NCBI GenBank assembly: GCA_010405405.1
Contig: MU004245.1
Coordinates: forward strand, 189,256-253,255
Length of the DNA stretch: 64,000 nt
From: Microthyrium microscopicum
Lineage: Eukaryota > Ascomycota > Dothideomycetes > Microthyriales > Microthyriaceae
Direction of reading: 5' to 3'
The notes beneath the pieces were generated by a model, which saw only the letters and a list, made by a program, of their open reading frames with translations, made no database searches and was not told the origin of the DNA. Positions 44,205 to 56,155 of the stretch are shown piece after piece. Position 1 is the first letter of the stretch. Each line of letters opens with the position of its first letter. A program made the translations under genes and the position numbers.

Positions 44205-46955
44205 TGGAGGATAGAAAGGAAGACTGGACAATTTTGAAGCCAAGAAAACACACGAGGAAGCTCCAGAGATATATTCTGTCCCTCTGCTTCATATAATTAT
44301 ACAGATCCCACATCATCGCATAGTTCAACCATGTTTCGTCGGATCTTTACTCCCCTCATCTGTACCCCTTGGCCAGAGCAACATAAGGTTAAAGCTTTGT
44401 TGCTGAATGGCAACGTGCTAGCTGATTGCACGGATGGACTTGGAGGCGCAATGATGTGTCTCGTGTCAGTGAATATTTGCAGCATGGACCGATTGGTGCC
44501 ATTCGCGAAGATGTCCGCAAGCGGTATGTGGCGGACAATGCAGTCACGATGTAGTTACGATGTTGAATTTTAGCGAATCGTATGACAGTAAAAATCTCAT
44601 ACGTGATATTTCTGGGCTTTGAATGATCTAAAAGTAGACAGTCGTGGCGTTATCTTGAAGCCAGGGATGTTGGATCTACGGCATGGTTCAACAGATATTC
44701 CACTAGCCTTGTTGACTGAGAGTATAATCAGTCAATGACCAGTCGGAGGTATAAAAAAGCTACTGCTCTCTATAGTTTTTACCCATATAGGTAGTCGTTG
44801 AGTTTGACACCACTTATCTCGAGGTTCTTACAGCTTTTGACGAGCCAGAATGGGTAGAAGTTGGTAGATTTCATATGACAGGCTCCTCACTGCAATGTTA
44901 CTGGTGGTTGGGTAAGTTATCGATGTCCTCATTATTGTTTCAATGTTCTGTGACACCAAGACCACAATGTCCAAGCACTGACAGAGAGTTCGTTGAAAAG
45001 CGGAGTGACCACCTATAAAACCCTATATCTTGGCCGCACGGCAATCCGCGATCCGGGCGACTGGTATTGTAGAGCATGATCATCGGCTGGAGACTTTTTT
45101 AGACTCATCGAACGGACCTTCTAGAAGACCATTTTTGTTTCCCAGTCGTCTCATCTTGGCGTTTTGTAATGAAACAGTCGAACAAGATTGGTACTTTGGA
45201 GAAGGTCGAACTTAAGTCTGCCATCGCAATGTGCAGTACTCCAACAAGAAATCAATGCTAGGGCAATTTGCCACATAGAATGTGATATTTTGTCGTTGAA
45301 AGCATTGAGTTCTCCTCAACACGTTGATATGTTTGATATGATACTGAGACGCAGCCGCTTTGCGGTGTCGCTATCGAACTCAATATTGCTGTTGGTAGGT
45401 ATATTTGCTGTCAATTCATAGTGCTCAGGCATATCGACCATTTTATTGAGATATTTTGAAATATGGAAGCAGTAACGGCAAAACTTTGCGCGAGCTTTTC
45501 TGGAGTCAGCGTTTATACCAGAAGGGGTTATAGATTGTAAGCTGTTTTGGGTTTGGTTTCGACTTTTAAACTTGTTCTCTTATTCAAGACAGTCTATAGT
45601 CCACGATATGGGTCTATTGGCTTGATTCGTTTCCTATAGCAGCGCTTGTTAATCCATTACTTTTCGAGTATTATCTCTAACCATGTGAACATGCGATTCT
45701 TGATCACAAGTGGCAAACTTCTAGTCCAAGAGGTTTTTCGGTGGCCAAGAGCCGGACGAGAGGACCTGTGCTGTGTCAGGACTTGATGACAATGATACAC
45801 TATGGTGTAAAGGGGCTGCTGTTACGTGCGAAATCAGCTTCCATCCACGAAGATGCGAACCTACTCTTGTCCAACGACATTACGATGTCGAACAATGTCC
45901 CGTTCCATGCATGACCAACTGCTCACGATGCCATGTAAAAGATACTGGAAGTATGATTTTCAACATAAACCAGAAACGTACGTAGGTATAGTAGCGCATT
46001 GAACAGGAGCCGGAAACGCACTTTGCGCGATTGTACATTATCATTTGCGACGAAATGAATTCCTACGGAGTAGGGTGAGAACTCATCACAAAATAAGTTG
46101 ATAACGAAAGGCTCGCGGCACATTCGGCGGAGGAGATGTGGTTGCTTTCAAATGGAGCCTCATAGATGAACCGATCACGATTGATCTACAAACCCCATGA
46201 TTGGCAAGCTGATCAATCCACACGTACCTTAAAGCTGCACAGTCACAGCAAACCCCTGGACATCAACTCAATCAGTAATCGGCATCGTCCGGTGGTCGGG
46301 CATCTCGGCCTACTATCGCAAATTCGCTATCTTTCGGAGTGATTACAGCGCGCATATGTATGGCGCAGTTGAAAGCACATATTGGTGCCTAGAATCATCC
46401 GTAACTTGACTGATAAGTCCTTTATCATCGACAATTGCTGAGCGCGAAACCGCCGTCGGGCTTAACGTTAAGTACAGAGAAGCAATTCGGTCGGCTCCGA
46501 GCCCTGTAAGAGGCGAAGATGCCTGCCGTTGCTGCCGACGTTTGCGCAAACGGCCAGGATTTCAGCGGGTCCAGCACCTGTCATCCTTGCATTTCCATGG
46601 CGCGCTTCGTGTTCAAGGTCATGATTGGCAACAGGATGGGAATGGTGCAGCGGTCTTAAAGTCTTTTCATCCGATGGCCGATGCTTAGTTCCGGCGGACG
46701 GGCCGGGGTTGTCGGCTTGTATAGGATTTGATTGGTTTGATTTCTCATCTTCTTGAACAAGTCGATTGCGAATGCCTGCCTGGTGAAGATAGTGGAGGTA
46801 GAGACTTCGCGGACTGGCGACTATATATATTAGTGGTGCCGTGGAGTTGAAGACATTCTATTTCATCATACCAGACTTCAATCGGATATTCACTCAACAC
46901 CAACAAGCATCAGATATTCATCTACATATTCTTCAATCGAATTCAACAAAACTCA
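44205..46955. other. Intergenic, 2.75 kb, gene-poor
   Basis: The largest gap but one. Many short frames (60-80 residues) occur, none with a domain or splice partner. The last 400 bases are promoter-like (see the TATA box). No repeat, tRNA or transposon end was recognised. Confidence 0.5.
46822..46831 (+). promoter_or_regulatory. TATA box of the putative small gene at 46956
   Basis: TATATATATT lies 125-134 bases before the ATG. The leader between them is A/C-rich with CAA runs (TTCAACAAAACTCA just before the start), typical of fungal 5' untranslated regions. Confidence 0.45.
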
Positions 46956-47168
46956 ATGACCATGTCTTCTCAAATCATCTACATTCCAAACCTAATTGGC
47001 GGTCAAGCCCTCCAAATCACATCCTTTGAGGATAGCTACTCCATTTCAACAGAGTCCCTTTCTTCTCGAGGACTCGCACTTCAGCCCGTCAATATGCAAC
47101 GAGCTGGCAGTACTTCTTCATCCTCATCATCGGGACCATCAAGCTACATTCCCGAAGATGCGTTCTGA
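46956..47168 (+). CDS. Putative 70-residue Ser-rich protein
   Basis: A short open frame with a good promoter and leader. A second Met three codons in gives MSSQIIYIPNLIGGQALQIT; the rest is Ser-rich (GSTSSSSSSGPSSYIPEDAF at the end). No signal peptide, domain or membrane helix is seen. Evidence is the TATA box, the CAA-rich leader and coding-like composition. It could still be chance. Confidence 0.42.
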   Translation: MTMSSQIIYIPNLIGGQALQITSFEDSYSISTESLSSRGLALQPVNMQRAGSTSSSSSSGPSSYIPEDAF

Positions 47169-48393
47169 GCACACTGAGAACTCTTGCGCTGATGAGCCAA
47201 GAATTTCCAACAACACCATACCGATACATTTTCATATACGGAAAGGACGAGAAGGATGTCCACTCGGGATCAAAGAAGAGCCTGTGACAGCTCGATGAGC
47301 TGACCAGCTACACCCAACCACGTTATGGCGCAACTGGTACAAGGGGTCCAACCATGAATACGTTGTTGAAGCGACGCAAAAAGCATGAGAAGAAAGTTCC
47401 TTGCGAAGGCGAGACCATCCAGATATTGTAGCTGGCAGAGGTTGGGAGGGTGATGAGTTGGACCGGACGGTTTAGCGGCAGACTACAAGTTCTTTAATAG
47501 AAATCAAAGAAATAATTGGATCAAGTTTGGTTGTCATGGTTCCTAGATTTTGATGTGCTTCCGTGATACAGGGCTCCCCTGAGCAATATATGTTTTTTTG
47601 AGTGACATTTGGCTAAGCAGGAACAGGCGAGTTGCGAGGCTGGTCGAGGGTTTGTTCCTGGATGATGGTTAGATGCAGCGCCGATGGGCTGCTGCAGGGG
47701 AACAAGATCGAATGATGTGCCTTGGTGAGTGACGTGTCGCGACAGGTCCACATATGTAGAACAAGTAAATCCTAGAGAGAGATGGATTTCCAAGAAATTC
47801 AGTTGGGGCGACACGAGCTTAAAAGTCGCAAGGCTGGAAGGGCTGGGCATTGGGCAGTGACGAACCGGAGAAAATACAAATAGTCTATTTTCACAAGCGA
47901 ATTTCCATTGGCTGCAGCCAAGCCGCCGCGTTGTTCTGTACCTCTCAAAACCCCTGATTTTGCGGGCGCTAGTCCAAATAGAGCTAGTGTACCTAGTAAC
48001 CACTAGCAACTTGAGTGTTTACAGGATGTCTAGAGAGAAGGCTGACAGATTTCCAACCACCACCAACCTTCTGATATTCTCATCCAGCCAATTCATCCAC
48101 CCTCTAGGCACACTATACTGTAGGAAAAGATACTCTTCCCAACGCTAAGCTCTTCCCTTTCCATTTCTCTTCCATTCTCCATACACCATTTGAAAGTATA
48201 TTCTAACCAGAGTGAGAGCGCAGACATAGACGTGCCTATTCATCGTCAATACCGTTCTCATTCCGCACCGTACTTTCGTCAAATTCCATCGCTTGACATT
48301 CCTCAACCTCTCAATCTCCGGGCCCTTCGGGAGCCGCTGGAGACTTTCGACAATCCCATTGTTCTCTAAACACATTCCTCACACACATTCAAG
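47169..48393. other. Intergenic, 1.2 kb
   Basis: Contains a 162-residue minus-strand frame (47521-48009) with no domain and Cys/His/Arg-rich composition typical of chance translation. I see no supported gene. Confidence 0.5.
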
Positions 48394-49378
48394 ATGGCGA
48401 ACACACGGTTTGCCATTGGCATACAGAGTACGTTTCTCGGTCCAGCCGATCAAGGGATCTTGAACAAAGAACTGACAGGAATCTAGAATTACTCCCATTC
48501 TTCGGATACCACCACTTTCTCATGCTCTTCGTTTGCGTAGCCATCATCCTTCTATGTACGTTCACGCCTCATTCACTGGTACCACGACATAAACTAACAC
48601 AGCACAGCATTACTTCTCGCCGGCTGCTCATCGAGTTCGCCTCTAATACCTGGGATCTTCCTACTATCGCTATACTACAAGGGCTGGGTACCCACGTACG
48701 ATCCTTCGCAAGACAATCCCGCCGTAGTCCAACAAGTAAAAGCAATCGTCGGCCAAGCAAAACTCGAAGTTCGCGTAGGCTATTTCGGCATATGCGCTTC
48801 CAACGGCGGCGACTGGCTCTGTAGTAATAATGCTACGGCACTGGCAAACAGCTACCAACCAACCGATGATCCACTCAACCTCATCTGGGTAGCCAAAACC
48901 TTCAAGGACAACATCGTATTCCCCTACCTCATGTAAGAGCCTCCCAACCACCATCCACCCACTTCCGTCTCAGTATATCCTAACAAATCTTTGTAGAATT
49001 GTTGCCATCATCCTCGCATTCGTATGCTTCATCCTCCTCGCAACATTCCCCGGCTGGCACACGGACGAAGACGAAATTACTGGTTCCGAAATCGACGTGA
49101 AACCCTTCCCCTCACGACCAGTCTGCCAAGTCGCCCTCGCCCTAATCTTCATCTCCGCCGTCTTCGTACTCGTCTCCGTCCTCTGGCAGCACACGGCCTC
49201 CGTCGCAGCCGCCTCGATCACCGAAGACTTTGGCAATGGCAGTGTGCACAGTGGTGTCGGGACTAGTGCCATGGTGTTGGGCTGGTTTGGCTTTGTGCTG
49301 TTCATTATAGTGACGATAGGATTGCTCTTTATTTTGCTAAGTATGAGCATTCTTGACCGCTTGACGGGCAGCACATAG
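48394..49378 (+). CDS. FIG1: Fig1-domain membrane protein
   Basis: Exons 48394-48427, 48487-48555, 48608-48932 and 48997-49378, joined in phase into about 269 residues. No single frame covers it. Four hydrophobic segments: FLMLFVCVAIILLC to LLLAGC, ILAFVCFILLATF, VALALIFISAVFVLVSVLW and GWFGFVLFIIVTIGLLFILL. The first extracellular loop begins with LLAGCSSSPLIPGIFLLSLY, the Cys/Ser/Pro pattern of Fig1 proteins, and carries two further Cys (GICASNGGDWLCSNN). Fig1 is a plasma-membrane component of low-affinity calcium uptake needed for mating fusion, and in some filamentous fungi for growth and fruiting. The assignment rests on that pattern and topology. Confidence 0.75.
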
Positions 49379-49966
49379 ACAGTGGAAGTGGGTTGAGAGA
49401 GTTGTTGTGCTAAAGATTTGAAGTGTCGTTGGCGGTCCGCGATGCGTTGAGTGCCGTTGGCTCGCTTGAGTCCGGACAGACGTAGAATCTCGACATCGGA
49501 AGCCGGTCGATCGGGAGATTCAGACGATGGCGGTGACATCGAGGTATTCGACGAGGCCACACGTCGTATGCATCGCCCGAAGAAGCGCATCGGTTTATAT
49601 TCTTGCCTTGTTTATGTATTCCTACTCTTACTACCCCGGATCCAGTATACAGGCTGTTTTCCCAAGGCATTGTTGCGGCGTTTTTGAAACTTGGAAACTA
49701 TGGGACCCTTAGAAGCATTCAGATTGGACATGGACATGAAAATATTGCAAGAGACGGAAAGTACAGTCACCAATTACTGTTGATGATGAGATGATGGGAA
49801 ATGGGTATCATTGAAGTCATGTCCGGCATGTATATAGCAAGCCATTCACGTGGCAAAGTCTACGTCAAAATAACAAATTATCAAATTGTCAAAAACTCTG
49901 TCTTGAGATTGTGAAATTACCAATAGATCATGCAAGCTATGCTATGCTACGAAAATAGAACCGTTA
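49379..49966. other. Intergenic, about 590 bases
   Basis: Between two convergent genes. Open frames on both strands overlap here (Arg/Ser-rich), but none has a start context or domain. The stretch 49440-49580 is relatively GC-rich and could be a 3' untranslated region or missed exon. Confidence 0.4.
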
Positions 49967-52399
49967 CTAGTCATCATCCGTATCACCACCTTCGAGTCCA
50001 AAGACTCCCATTGCCCACTCAACGAACATTTCCTCCTCCCAAACCCCATCCTCCCGTCCTTTGCCTTTGGCCCGACCAGGCCCTGGCCCAGCTTCAAGAC
50101 CCTTCGCTTCTAACCACGCGGTATATCGTACGACTACGTCCTCCAACACTGCCCGCAGTAGCATATCCCGCGTACGTGTATCATGTAAATACTCTTCCAA
50201 CTTCCTTCTGATACTCGGCACCTCTCTCGCAACAGTAGCTCTCAACCTCGCACTCGCATCTGCCTCCGCTCTTACATCTGTCCGTCCGCGCGTCGCGGTT
50301 GTCGTCAACGGCTCACTCATTCGCGCCGCCCACTCAGCAACTAGACTCCCAATGACCGCACGTAACCGGTCGTCAATGTCGATGCGCGCATCCGTCATGT
50401 CTGTGACAACTCGTGGGACTAATGCACCGCCGAGAGCTGCGCGGACCCATGTTGCAGGGTTGAGACTAGCCCAGAGGGAAGCTGGCGCGGCAGCAAAGTC
50501 AAGACGGACATCGGTGGCGGCGTACTCAATGTCAAAGGCGAGAATGTGGTGTTTGAGAGCGAGTAGATGGGCGAGTAGGAAAAGAGATGCATCGGTGGGA
50601 GAGGCGCGGGTGGAGAGGAGGGTGGATGCGTTGGTGAGAGACAGGGTCGTTTGGTGGACGATCTCGTGGGCGAGAGAGTCGAATACTGTGGACTACGGAA
50701 CATTAGTTGAGCTGGACTACGGGAAAGTGGGTCAGCTTACGTGGACTAGACGGTATATTCGGCTGAGGAGCCAAATAGCTTTGCGGAGTGTCGGGTAATA
50801 TTCTTGAGTGCCAGGTTCGAAGAGTACCTCGCGATCGGCACCGTCATCTTCAACGATTACCGGGCTGTTTACGGTTGGTGATAGAAGTCCATTTGAGTCC
50901 TTTCGTCCTGCTACGGATGTATTTCGGGTTCCTGACAAGGCAATCCTACTGGCCTTTCTCGGATAGTCTAGATTTTCGGGCTTTGGCTTGAAATATTGAA
51001 TGTCATTTCGGATGACTTGTTGTGCTAAAAAGACCAACCGATCTTGAGCATCTTGTAGAGCTGGATAAACAAGCCGTCCAAAATCGAGCTTTGGCTCTTC
51101 TGATTCGGGCTCGCTCTCGGAATCGGAGTCTTCCATATATCGAGTTTGTATAAGCGTACAAAGCTCAGCAAGCTTAATTATCTTGGTCTCATGAATGATT
51201 TTAGGTCGCAAGTGGTCGTATACAGGGTCAAAAAGCGTTTCCAGAAAAGGGTAAAGCATGTGCTCATCACTGAACCATTCATTCCAGAGATTGTACTCGT
51301 CCGAGCATAAGCCTCTCATGAAACTGGTACAAGTTCGAGCGAATGCCACCAAGTCTTTAGAAGTACTTGGAGCGGCAGCGATCTCGGATGTCTTCCTGTT
51401 GATGATCGGACTGAGTAGCTTTGCTCTTGTAGCCGAATAGTTTTGGTGAAGCTCATTCAAGAGACCTTGATATTCTCCTTCAGTTCCAGGAGCCGAACCT
51501 TCGGGAGGAGATGAACGTATTTCTATTTCTTGGCCTAATCTCTTCAGATCTGGTGCACCAACGCGAAATTTGGCATATAGCAGAGCAGACATGGTGGTGT
51601 CGTTAAGCTGACGATCAGCCACCCGCTTGCTGACATCTGCAGCGATGTCTTTTAGAGAAGCAGTAAAGTGATTTCGTATTAGCGTGAGGGCTCGAGTAAG
51701 CAGCAACTTATACTTCGCTGCATATGCCCCAGATTCACGATGCTTGGGATGAGACTGCATGAATTCGAGACAAGCATCCAAATTCGACAGCATATCGGGG
51801 AACTCTGAGCGTCGAACCAGGCTACCAGCTCCAGGAGCATTCAAACGTTTGGTGATGGGTTCGAGGTAGTTGTAATACTGCAAATTCTCGCTAAACTCTT
51901 CTGCTAGTTTGGAAGTACGCTTCTGGTCAGCGATGATGTTTTCGCACTCCGCTTGGAACTCTGTGGTCTGGGTATCAACTGCCTTGAATGAGTCGGCAAG
52001 CGATGTAAGTATGGTCAGCGTAGAGTTTGCACTGGTAAGAAGAGAATCGAGGTGGGCGTGCGTCTGCGACAACTGATCCTGATAGAGTCTAATGTGGTCA
52101 GAGGAAATCGACAAGGTCTTGATTACTACTAACTGATATTCGGCATGGCTAGCATCAATCAATTCTTCTTTCATGTCATCATACCACGACTCGAATTCTA
52201 TTTCATTATCCAAATGTGATCTTTCTCTTCGCTTCTTCTTTTCTTCGCGATTCTCCTCTTTCATCTGGTTCCGAACCACATCGTAAAAGTCGCTTAAGGA
52301 TTTGACTTTGCGTACTATGGGTGGAGCAGAGACAACCCCGGTGGTAATTCTGTCGTTATTCGTGGATGCCATCGCGTTGGCAGAAATCGGAGTGATCAA
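49967..52399 (-). CDS. COG3: COG complex subunit 3 (Sec34)
   Basis: Exons 50741-52399 and 49967-50692, about 794 residues, near yeast Cog3. MASTNND at codon 10 (52372) is an alternative start. Family blocks: SLSDFYDVVRNQMKEE, FESWYDDMKEELIDASHAEY, NLQYYNYLEPITKRLNAPG, SEFPDMLSNLDACLEFMQSH, AKYKLLLTRALTLIRNHF and SSPIINRKTSEI-like SPIINRKTSEIAA. COG tethers vesicles for retrograde transport within the Golgi. The second exon codes a helical C-terminus ending in an acidic Gly/Asp run. It is divergent from the FMP25-like gene across about 420 bases. Confidence 0.92.
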
Positions 52400-52819
52400 C
52401 TGACGTTTCCCTTCCTAAATATCGTTGTTAGCCTACGACTTTTGGTTGAAAGACTCCTACGGTACCACCACAGTTTGTCGTCTCCGAACAGCCAGGTTGC
52501 TGATTTTGTCTGGATTTTGCCATGGCTGACTGGTCTTCCCGGCCAAGGAATTGTACCAGCCGTCATCTGGCATTGTCAAATTGTTGGAGGCATGGGTTGC
52601 TAAAGGTCCGAGATGCCGCAAAGTGGATGGTGGGATGGTTGGAGTTGAGGGTCAAGCAGTTGAAGCTTCGGCCAAATGTTGATCCTGGTCAATTGGTAGA
52701 CTTTATGACGACCTCGACTCTGCTCTACAATTGTCGCAACATCAACGTCAATTCACTTGCGCAATGCCGATTGTTGCTAGCGATAGGCAGTATTGACAGT
52801 TCTCGCAGTTCCTCTCGTC
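52400..52819. promoter_or_regulatory. Divergent promoter of COG3 (-) and the FMP25-like gene (+)
   Basis: About 420 bases between start codons. An open plus-strand frame from 52522 crosses it and the start of the next gene in another phase; it has no domain and is most likely chance. Confidence 0.5.
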
Positions 52820-54568
52820 ATGTCTCTGCATCGAAGTGCTTGCCGCGCTGTCCCTCGCCTACAACGATCCGTCACAGCCTCGTCAAGGCGCCGAATCTCT
52901 ACAAAGTCTACTGGTACAGGTAGCTCGAACTATGGAAATAACTGGACGTATTGGGGAGTTGCGGTAGTGGGTGGCTCGGCTACGTACTTGAGTACTGTCT
53001 CTCGACTTGACGCCGACTCTGGAAGAGCCGATGAGGTGCTGGCAGTGCTAGATCGGGCGGCCTTAGGGAAGAAACAAGCAAATGTGACCGAAGAGAGCCG
53101 TGATCTCCTCAATTCTCCACATTTACAGGTAAAGCGTAGCTGGGAGAACCCCGGTGTCTATGCTTGGGGTTCTAATAGCGGAAGGGTCGTGGCCCCGGAT
53201 AGTGAAGAGCGATTCATCAAAACTCCACGACGAATTGCGTTCTTTGATGGCGTTCTGCTTCGAGATATCAAGCTAGATAAGTCCTTTGGAGCCGCTATAA
53301 ACGAACAAGGAGATTTGCTACAATGGGGAACTCAATTCTCACCGGAAGTCAAGTCACCAGAAGTTACGTTAAAAGGCAAAAACCTTCAATCCTTGGCCAT
53401 ATCTGATGACAGAATCATCGCACTTTCATCCAACGGATCGGTATACTCAATACCAGTCTCTCGCGATGAACAACTCACAGATCCCCGTCTCAAAGAATCC
53501 TCCTGGCTATGGTCCAACTCCACCAACATCGGCTGCCGCAGCCTCACCCCAAATTCCCTAGGCATGGGCGAAAAAGTCATCTCTATTGCCGGCGGTCTTC
53601 AACACGTCCTCATGCTAACCTCCAGCGGCCGTCTCTTCTCCGCCGCCTCCAGCACCCGCGACTTTCCCGAACGCGGCCAAATGGGCATTCCAGGTCTCTC
53701 CTGGTACACTCGTCCAGCCGGCCCCTTTGATCAACCTCATGCCATCACTACCCTCAAAGGCCACTCCATCCGCGCCATCGCCGCCGGTGATACACATTCC
53801 CTCGCGCTCGACTCAACCGGCCGCCTTTTTGCATTCGGCGACAATTCGCACGGCCAACTCGGCATCGAGCTCAACACTTCCGGCCTCCGCCTCAACCAGC
53901 TGAATATTGACGCCTATACTATAGACGCGCCCACCGCCGTCCCTCTAATCTCACTATACCCACAGGCCCACGCAATACCAAAGATCACACATATCGCAGC
54001 TGGCGGGCAGAACAGCTACATCGTCGCCGACGCACCCACCAGCACAAAGACAGGCCAACCAACCTCCGACACCTGGACTTGTGGCCGCGGCATCTGGGGC
54101 ACATTAGGAAACAGCAAACTAACTCACGTGCAATGGGGATTCACACGCATACCCAACCTATCCGCTCTAGTCGAATACAACGAATCAACACGTCAGCCAT
54201 CGCCTATCCGCGTAGCGCGCATCAGTGTTGGTGCGAGCCACGTAGCGGCCACCATGGCCAACATCACGCGTGTAGCTGCAGGCAAGGGTGGTGAGACGGA
54301 TACAAATTGGGGCGCGGACGTGTATTTCTGGGGAAATAATGAGCATTTCCAGCTCGGTACGGGTAAGCGGAACAACGTTACTTCGCCAACCCATATTGCG
54401 CCGCTGGGAAGTGGCAAAGTAACCAAGAGTTCGCAGGACGGGATGGTGATGGAGCGCTTTCAATTGACGCCGAAGAAGACGATTACTTTTGCTGGTCGGT
54501 CTGTGGCAGTGGAACAACGAGTAGAGTGCGGACGCAATGTTTCGGCGGTATATTCAGCTGCGGTGTAG
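52820..54568 (+). CDS. FMP25: FMP25-like mitochondrial RCC1-repeat protein
   Basis: Single exon, 582 residues from 52820; an in-frame Met at 52793 would add nine. The start chosen gives an Arg/Ser-rich mitochondrial presequence (MSLHRSACRAVPRLQRSVTA), followed by a short hydrophobic span (WTYWGVAVVGGSATYLSTV). RCC1-type repeats follow: GVYAWGSNSGRVV, DLLQWGTQFSPEV, LFAFGDNSHGQLGIEL, TWTCGRGIWGTLGN and VYFWGNNEHFQLGTGKRNN, enough for a seven-bladed propeller. Yeast Fmp25 sits in the inner mitochondrial membrane and is needed for complex III assembly; that role is inferred from architecture. Codon use becomes strongly C-ending after about 53500. Confidence 0.86.
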   Translation: MSLHRSACRAVPRLQRSVTASSRRRISTKSTGTGSSNYGNNWTYWGVAVVGGSATYLSTVSRLDADSGRADEVLAVLDRAALGKKQANVTEESRDLLNSPHLQVKRSWENPGVYAWGSNSGRVVAPDSEERFIKTPRRIAFFDGVLLRDIKLDKSFGAAINEQGDLLQWGTQFSPEVKSPEVTLKGKNLQSLAISDDRIIALSSNGSVYSIPVSRDEQLTDPRLKESSWLWSNSTNIGCRSLTPNSLGMGEKVISIAGGLQHVLMLTSSGRLFSAASSTRDFPERGQMGIPGLSWYTRPAGPFDQPHAITTLKGHSIRAIAAGDTHSLALDSTGRLFAFGDNSHGQLGIELNTSGLRLNQLNIDAYTIDAPTAVPLISLYPQAHAIPKITHIAAGGQNSYIVADAPTSTKTGQPTSDTWTCGRGIWGTLGNSKLTHVQWGFTRIPNLSALVEYNESTRQPSPIRVARISVGASHVAATMANITRVAAGKGGETDTNWGADVYFWGNNEHFQLGTGKRNNVTSPTHIAPLGSGKVTKSSQDGMVMERFQLTPKKTITFAGRSVAVEQRVECGRNVSAVYSAAV

Positions 54569-54841
54569 GCTAGACCTTTTGTTCTTGGAAAGCAAAGGCC
54601 ATCTCCTCAGGTCTTTGAAACGATGTTTATAATAACACTGTACCATACACGCTCAACTCAACCATAATGAAGTAAAATTCTATGTCCATTCAAAACCTTA
54701 ACATAAAAGTCTAATTAACAAGGCATACTATATCATAATATCTCACACATCGCGACCAGCTCGTCCAGACGAACTAGCCCATCGCATCATCTTATACAAA
54801 ACGTACATAACCAGACACATTCATCAGAGCTAAATCCAGTA

Positions 54842-56155
54842 CTATGAGCTCTCCACGGTAGCAGCACTTTCACCAGTCCGCGCCTTCCACCGCTCCATCC
54901 AAAGCTCTTTTAGCAAATCATATAAAAACACAAACTGCGTATCCCCCTGCACCATCATCATCCTCTGCTGCCGCAACCTATCCACCAGCTCAGCAATCGG
55001 ATCCTCCTCCTCGCCAACATCATCCAGCGCCCCACTCTCCAACTCCGCCAACAGCCAATCCAGCGCCGCAAACGTGCCTGTCCTACCTACACCCGCGCTA
55101 CAATGCACGATACGCGGACTCCCCGGATGCGCCGCATTCTTCTGCTGCGACAAGCGGACCAGCCGAACCAGCGCAGCGCGATCTTCGCCTTCCGGCACAA
55201 GAAAATCTGGCCAACCGCCGAAGAGTAGATGCCAAACAGTTTTTGTGCGTCCGTCAGCGGCACGGAGCTCGAGTTCACGGATGATGCTGCGCGTGGATTT
55301 GTCTTCGTCGAGATGTTTGAGTGTGAGTGTGCCAGTGAAGCCATCGCCGAATTCGTCGTGTTCGTTGATGGGGAGGGTTTCGTCATCGGCGTCGAGAGGG
55401 AAGTATTGGAAGCATTTCTCCTTGCCGGATTCGTGGGTTTGGGTTAGCATGACTATTACGGCTGGGTCGGCGGTTTCGTCCCAGATCATGCGCCATATGT
55501 GGCTGTAGGAATCTGATTTTGGGCCCTGGTGGTGATGTTAGCTCTTCACTCCTATTTCGGTGAGATGGTGGAGGTAGTAGTATACCTGTGTTGCGATGAA
55601 GTATTTGTCCTCCCCACCCGCGGTTGGCGGAAGCTTTATGGGCGACGCATTGATGTAGTCGTTGTGACCTTCTGGCACCTTTAACCGTATTCGATTGTTC
55701 TTGTATGGATCTACATTGAGATAACGGTTCCGCGCGCCCACCTCATCACTCTTGAATCGAGCAAACTGTGCCGTAGCGTCACCGCTGTGATCGCTCAGAT
55801 GTAAACGCTCGCGCTGCTGCCATTCGAGATCGATGAATTTATTGTGTAAATCTAAGCGGTTCTGTCGCAGGAAAGCGGGTAACGGACTTGACTCGTCTGT
55901 ATCGCGTGCTCTAGCATCTGTCTGCGCATCGGCATATTCGTGGCTGGCGCGCGCCCGACTACTCGCGCGTGAGGAGGTGGGACTAGGAGAGGAGGAGAGA
56001 GTTGGTCCAGGTATGGCGAGAGCGTTGTTTGACTGCGGATTATCCATTCTGAGAGCACGCAGCCGGGTGCCTAGACGCGCAAGAGCGGGACGGAACTTGC
56101 TAGGCGGGCTGGTGAGGATAACGGGCAGAGTGGTGGGGGATTGCAAGCGGGTCAT
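54842..56155 (-). CDS. Non-receptor protein tyrosine phosphatase
   Basis: Exons 55586-56155 and 54842-55525, about 417 residues. The N-terminus is Ser/Arg-rich and disordered. The PTP domain starts near residue 110: KNNRIRLKVPEGHNDYINAS, then YSHIWRMIWDETADPAVIVM. The WPD loop GGWPDF carries Asp297; the signature VHCSAGVGRTGTF carries Cys332 and Arg338; the Q loop QGDTQFVFLYDLL closes the domain. All catalytic residues are present, so it should be active. It resembles yeast Ptp1 and fission yeast Pyp enzymes, which act on MAP kinases and cell-cycle proteins; the substrate is not readable. Met36 (MDNPQSNN) is an alternative start. Confidence 0.9.

Noticed and set aside
47521-48009. 162-residue minus-strand frame
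   Set aside because: Cys/His/Arg/Ser-rich with no domain, signal peptide or splice partner; probably chance.
52522-52923. 133-residue plus-strand frame over the COG3/FMP25 promoter
   Set aside because: Overlaps the FMP25-like presequence in another phase; no domain.
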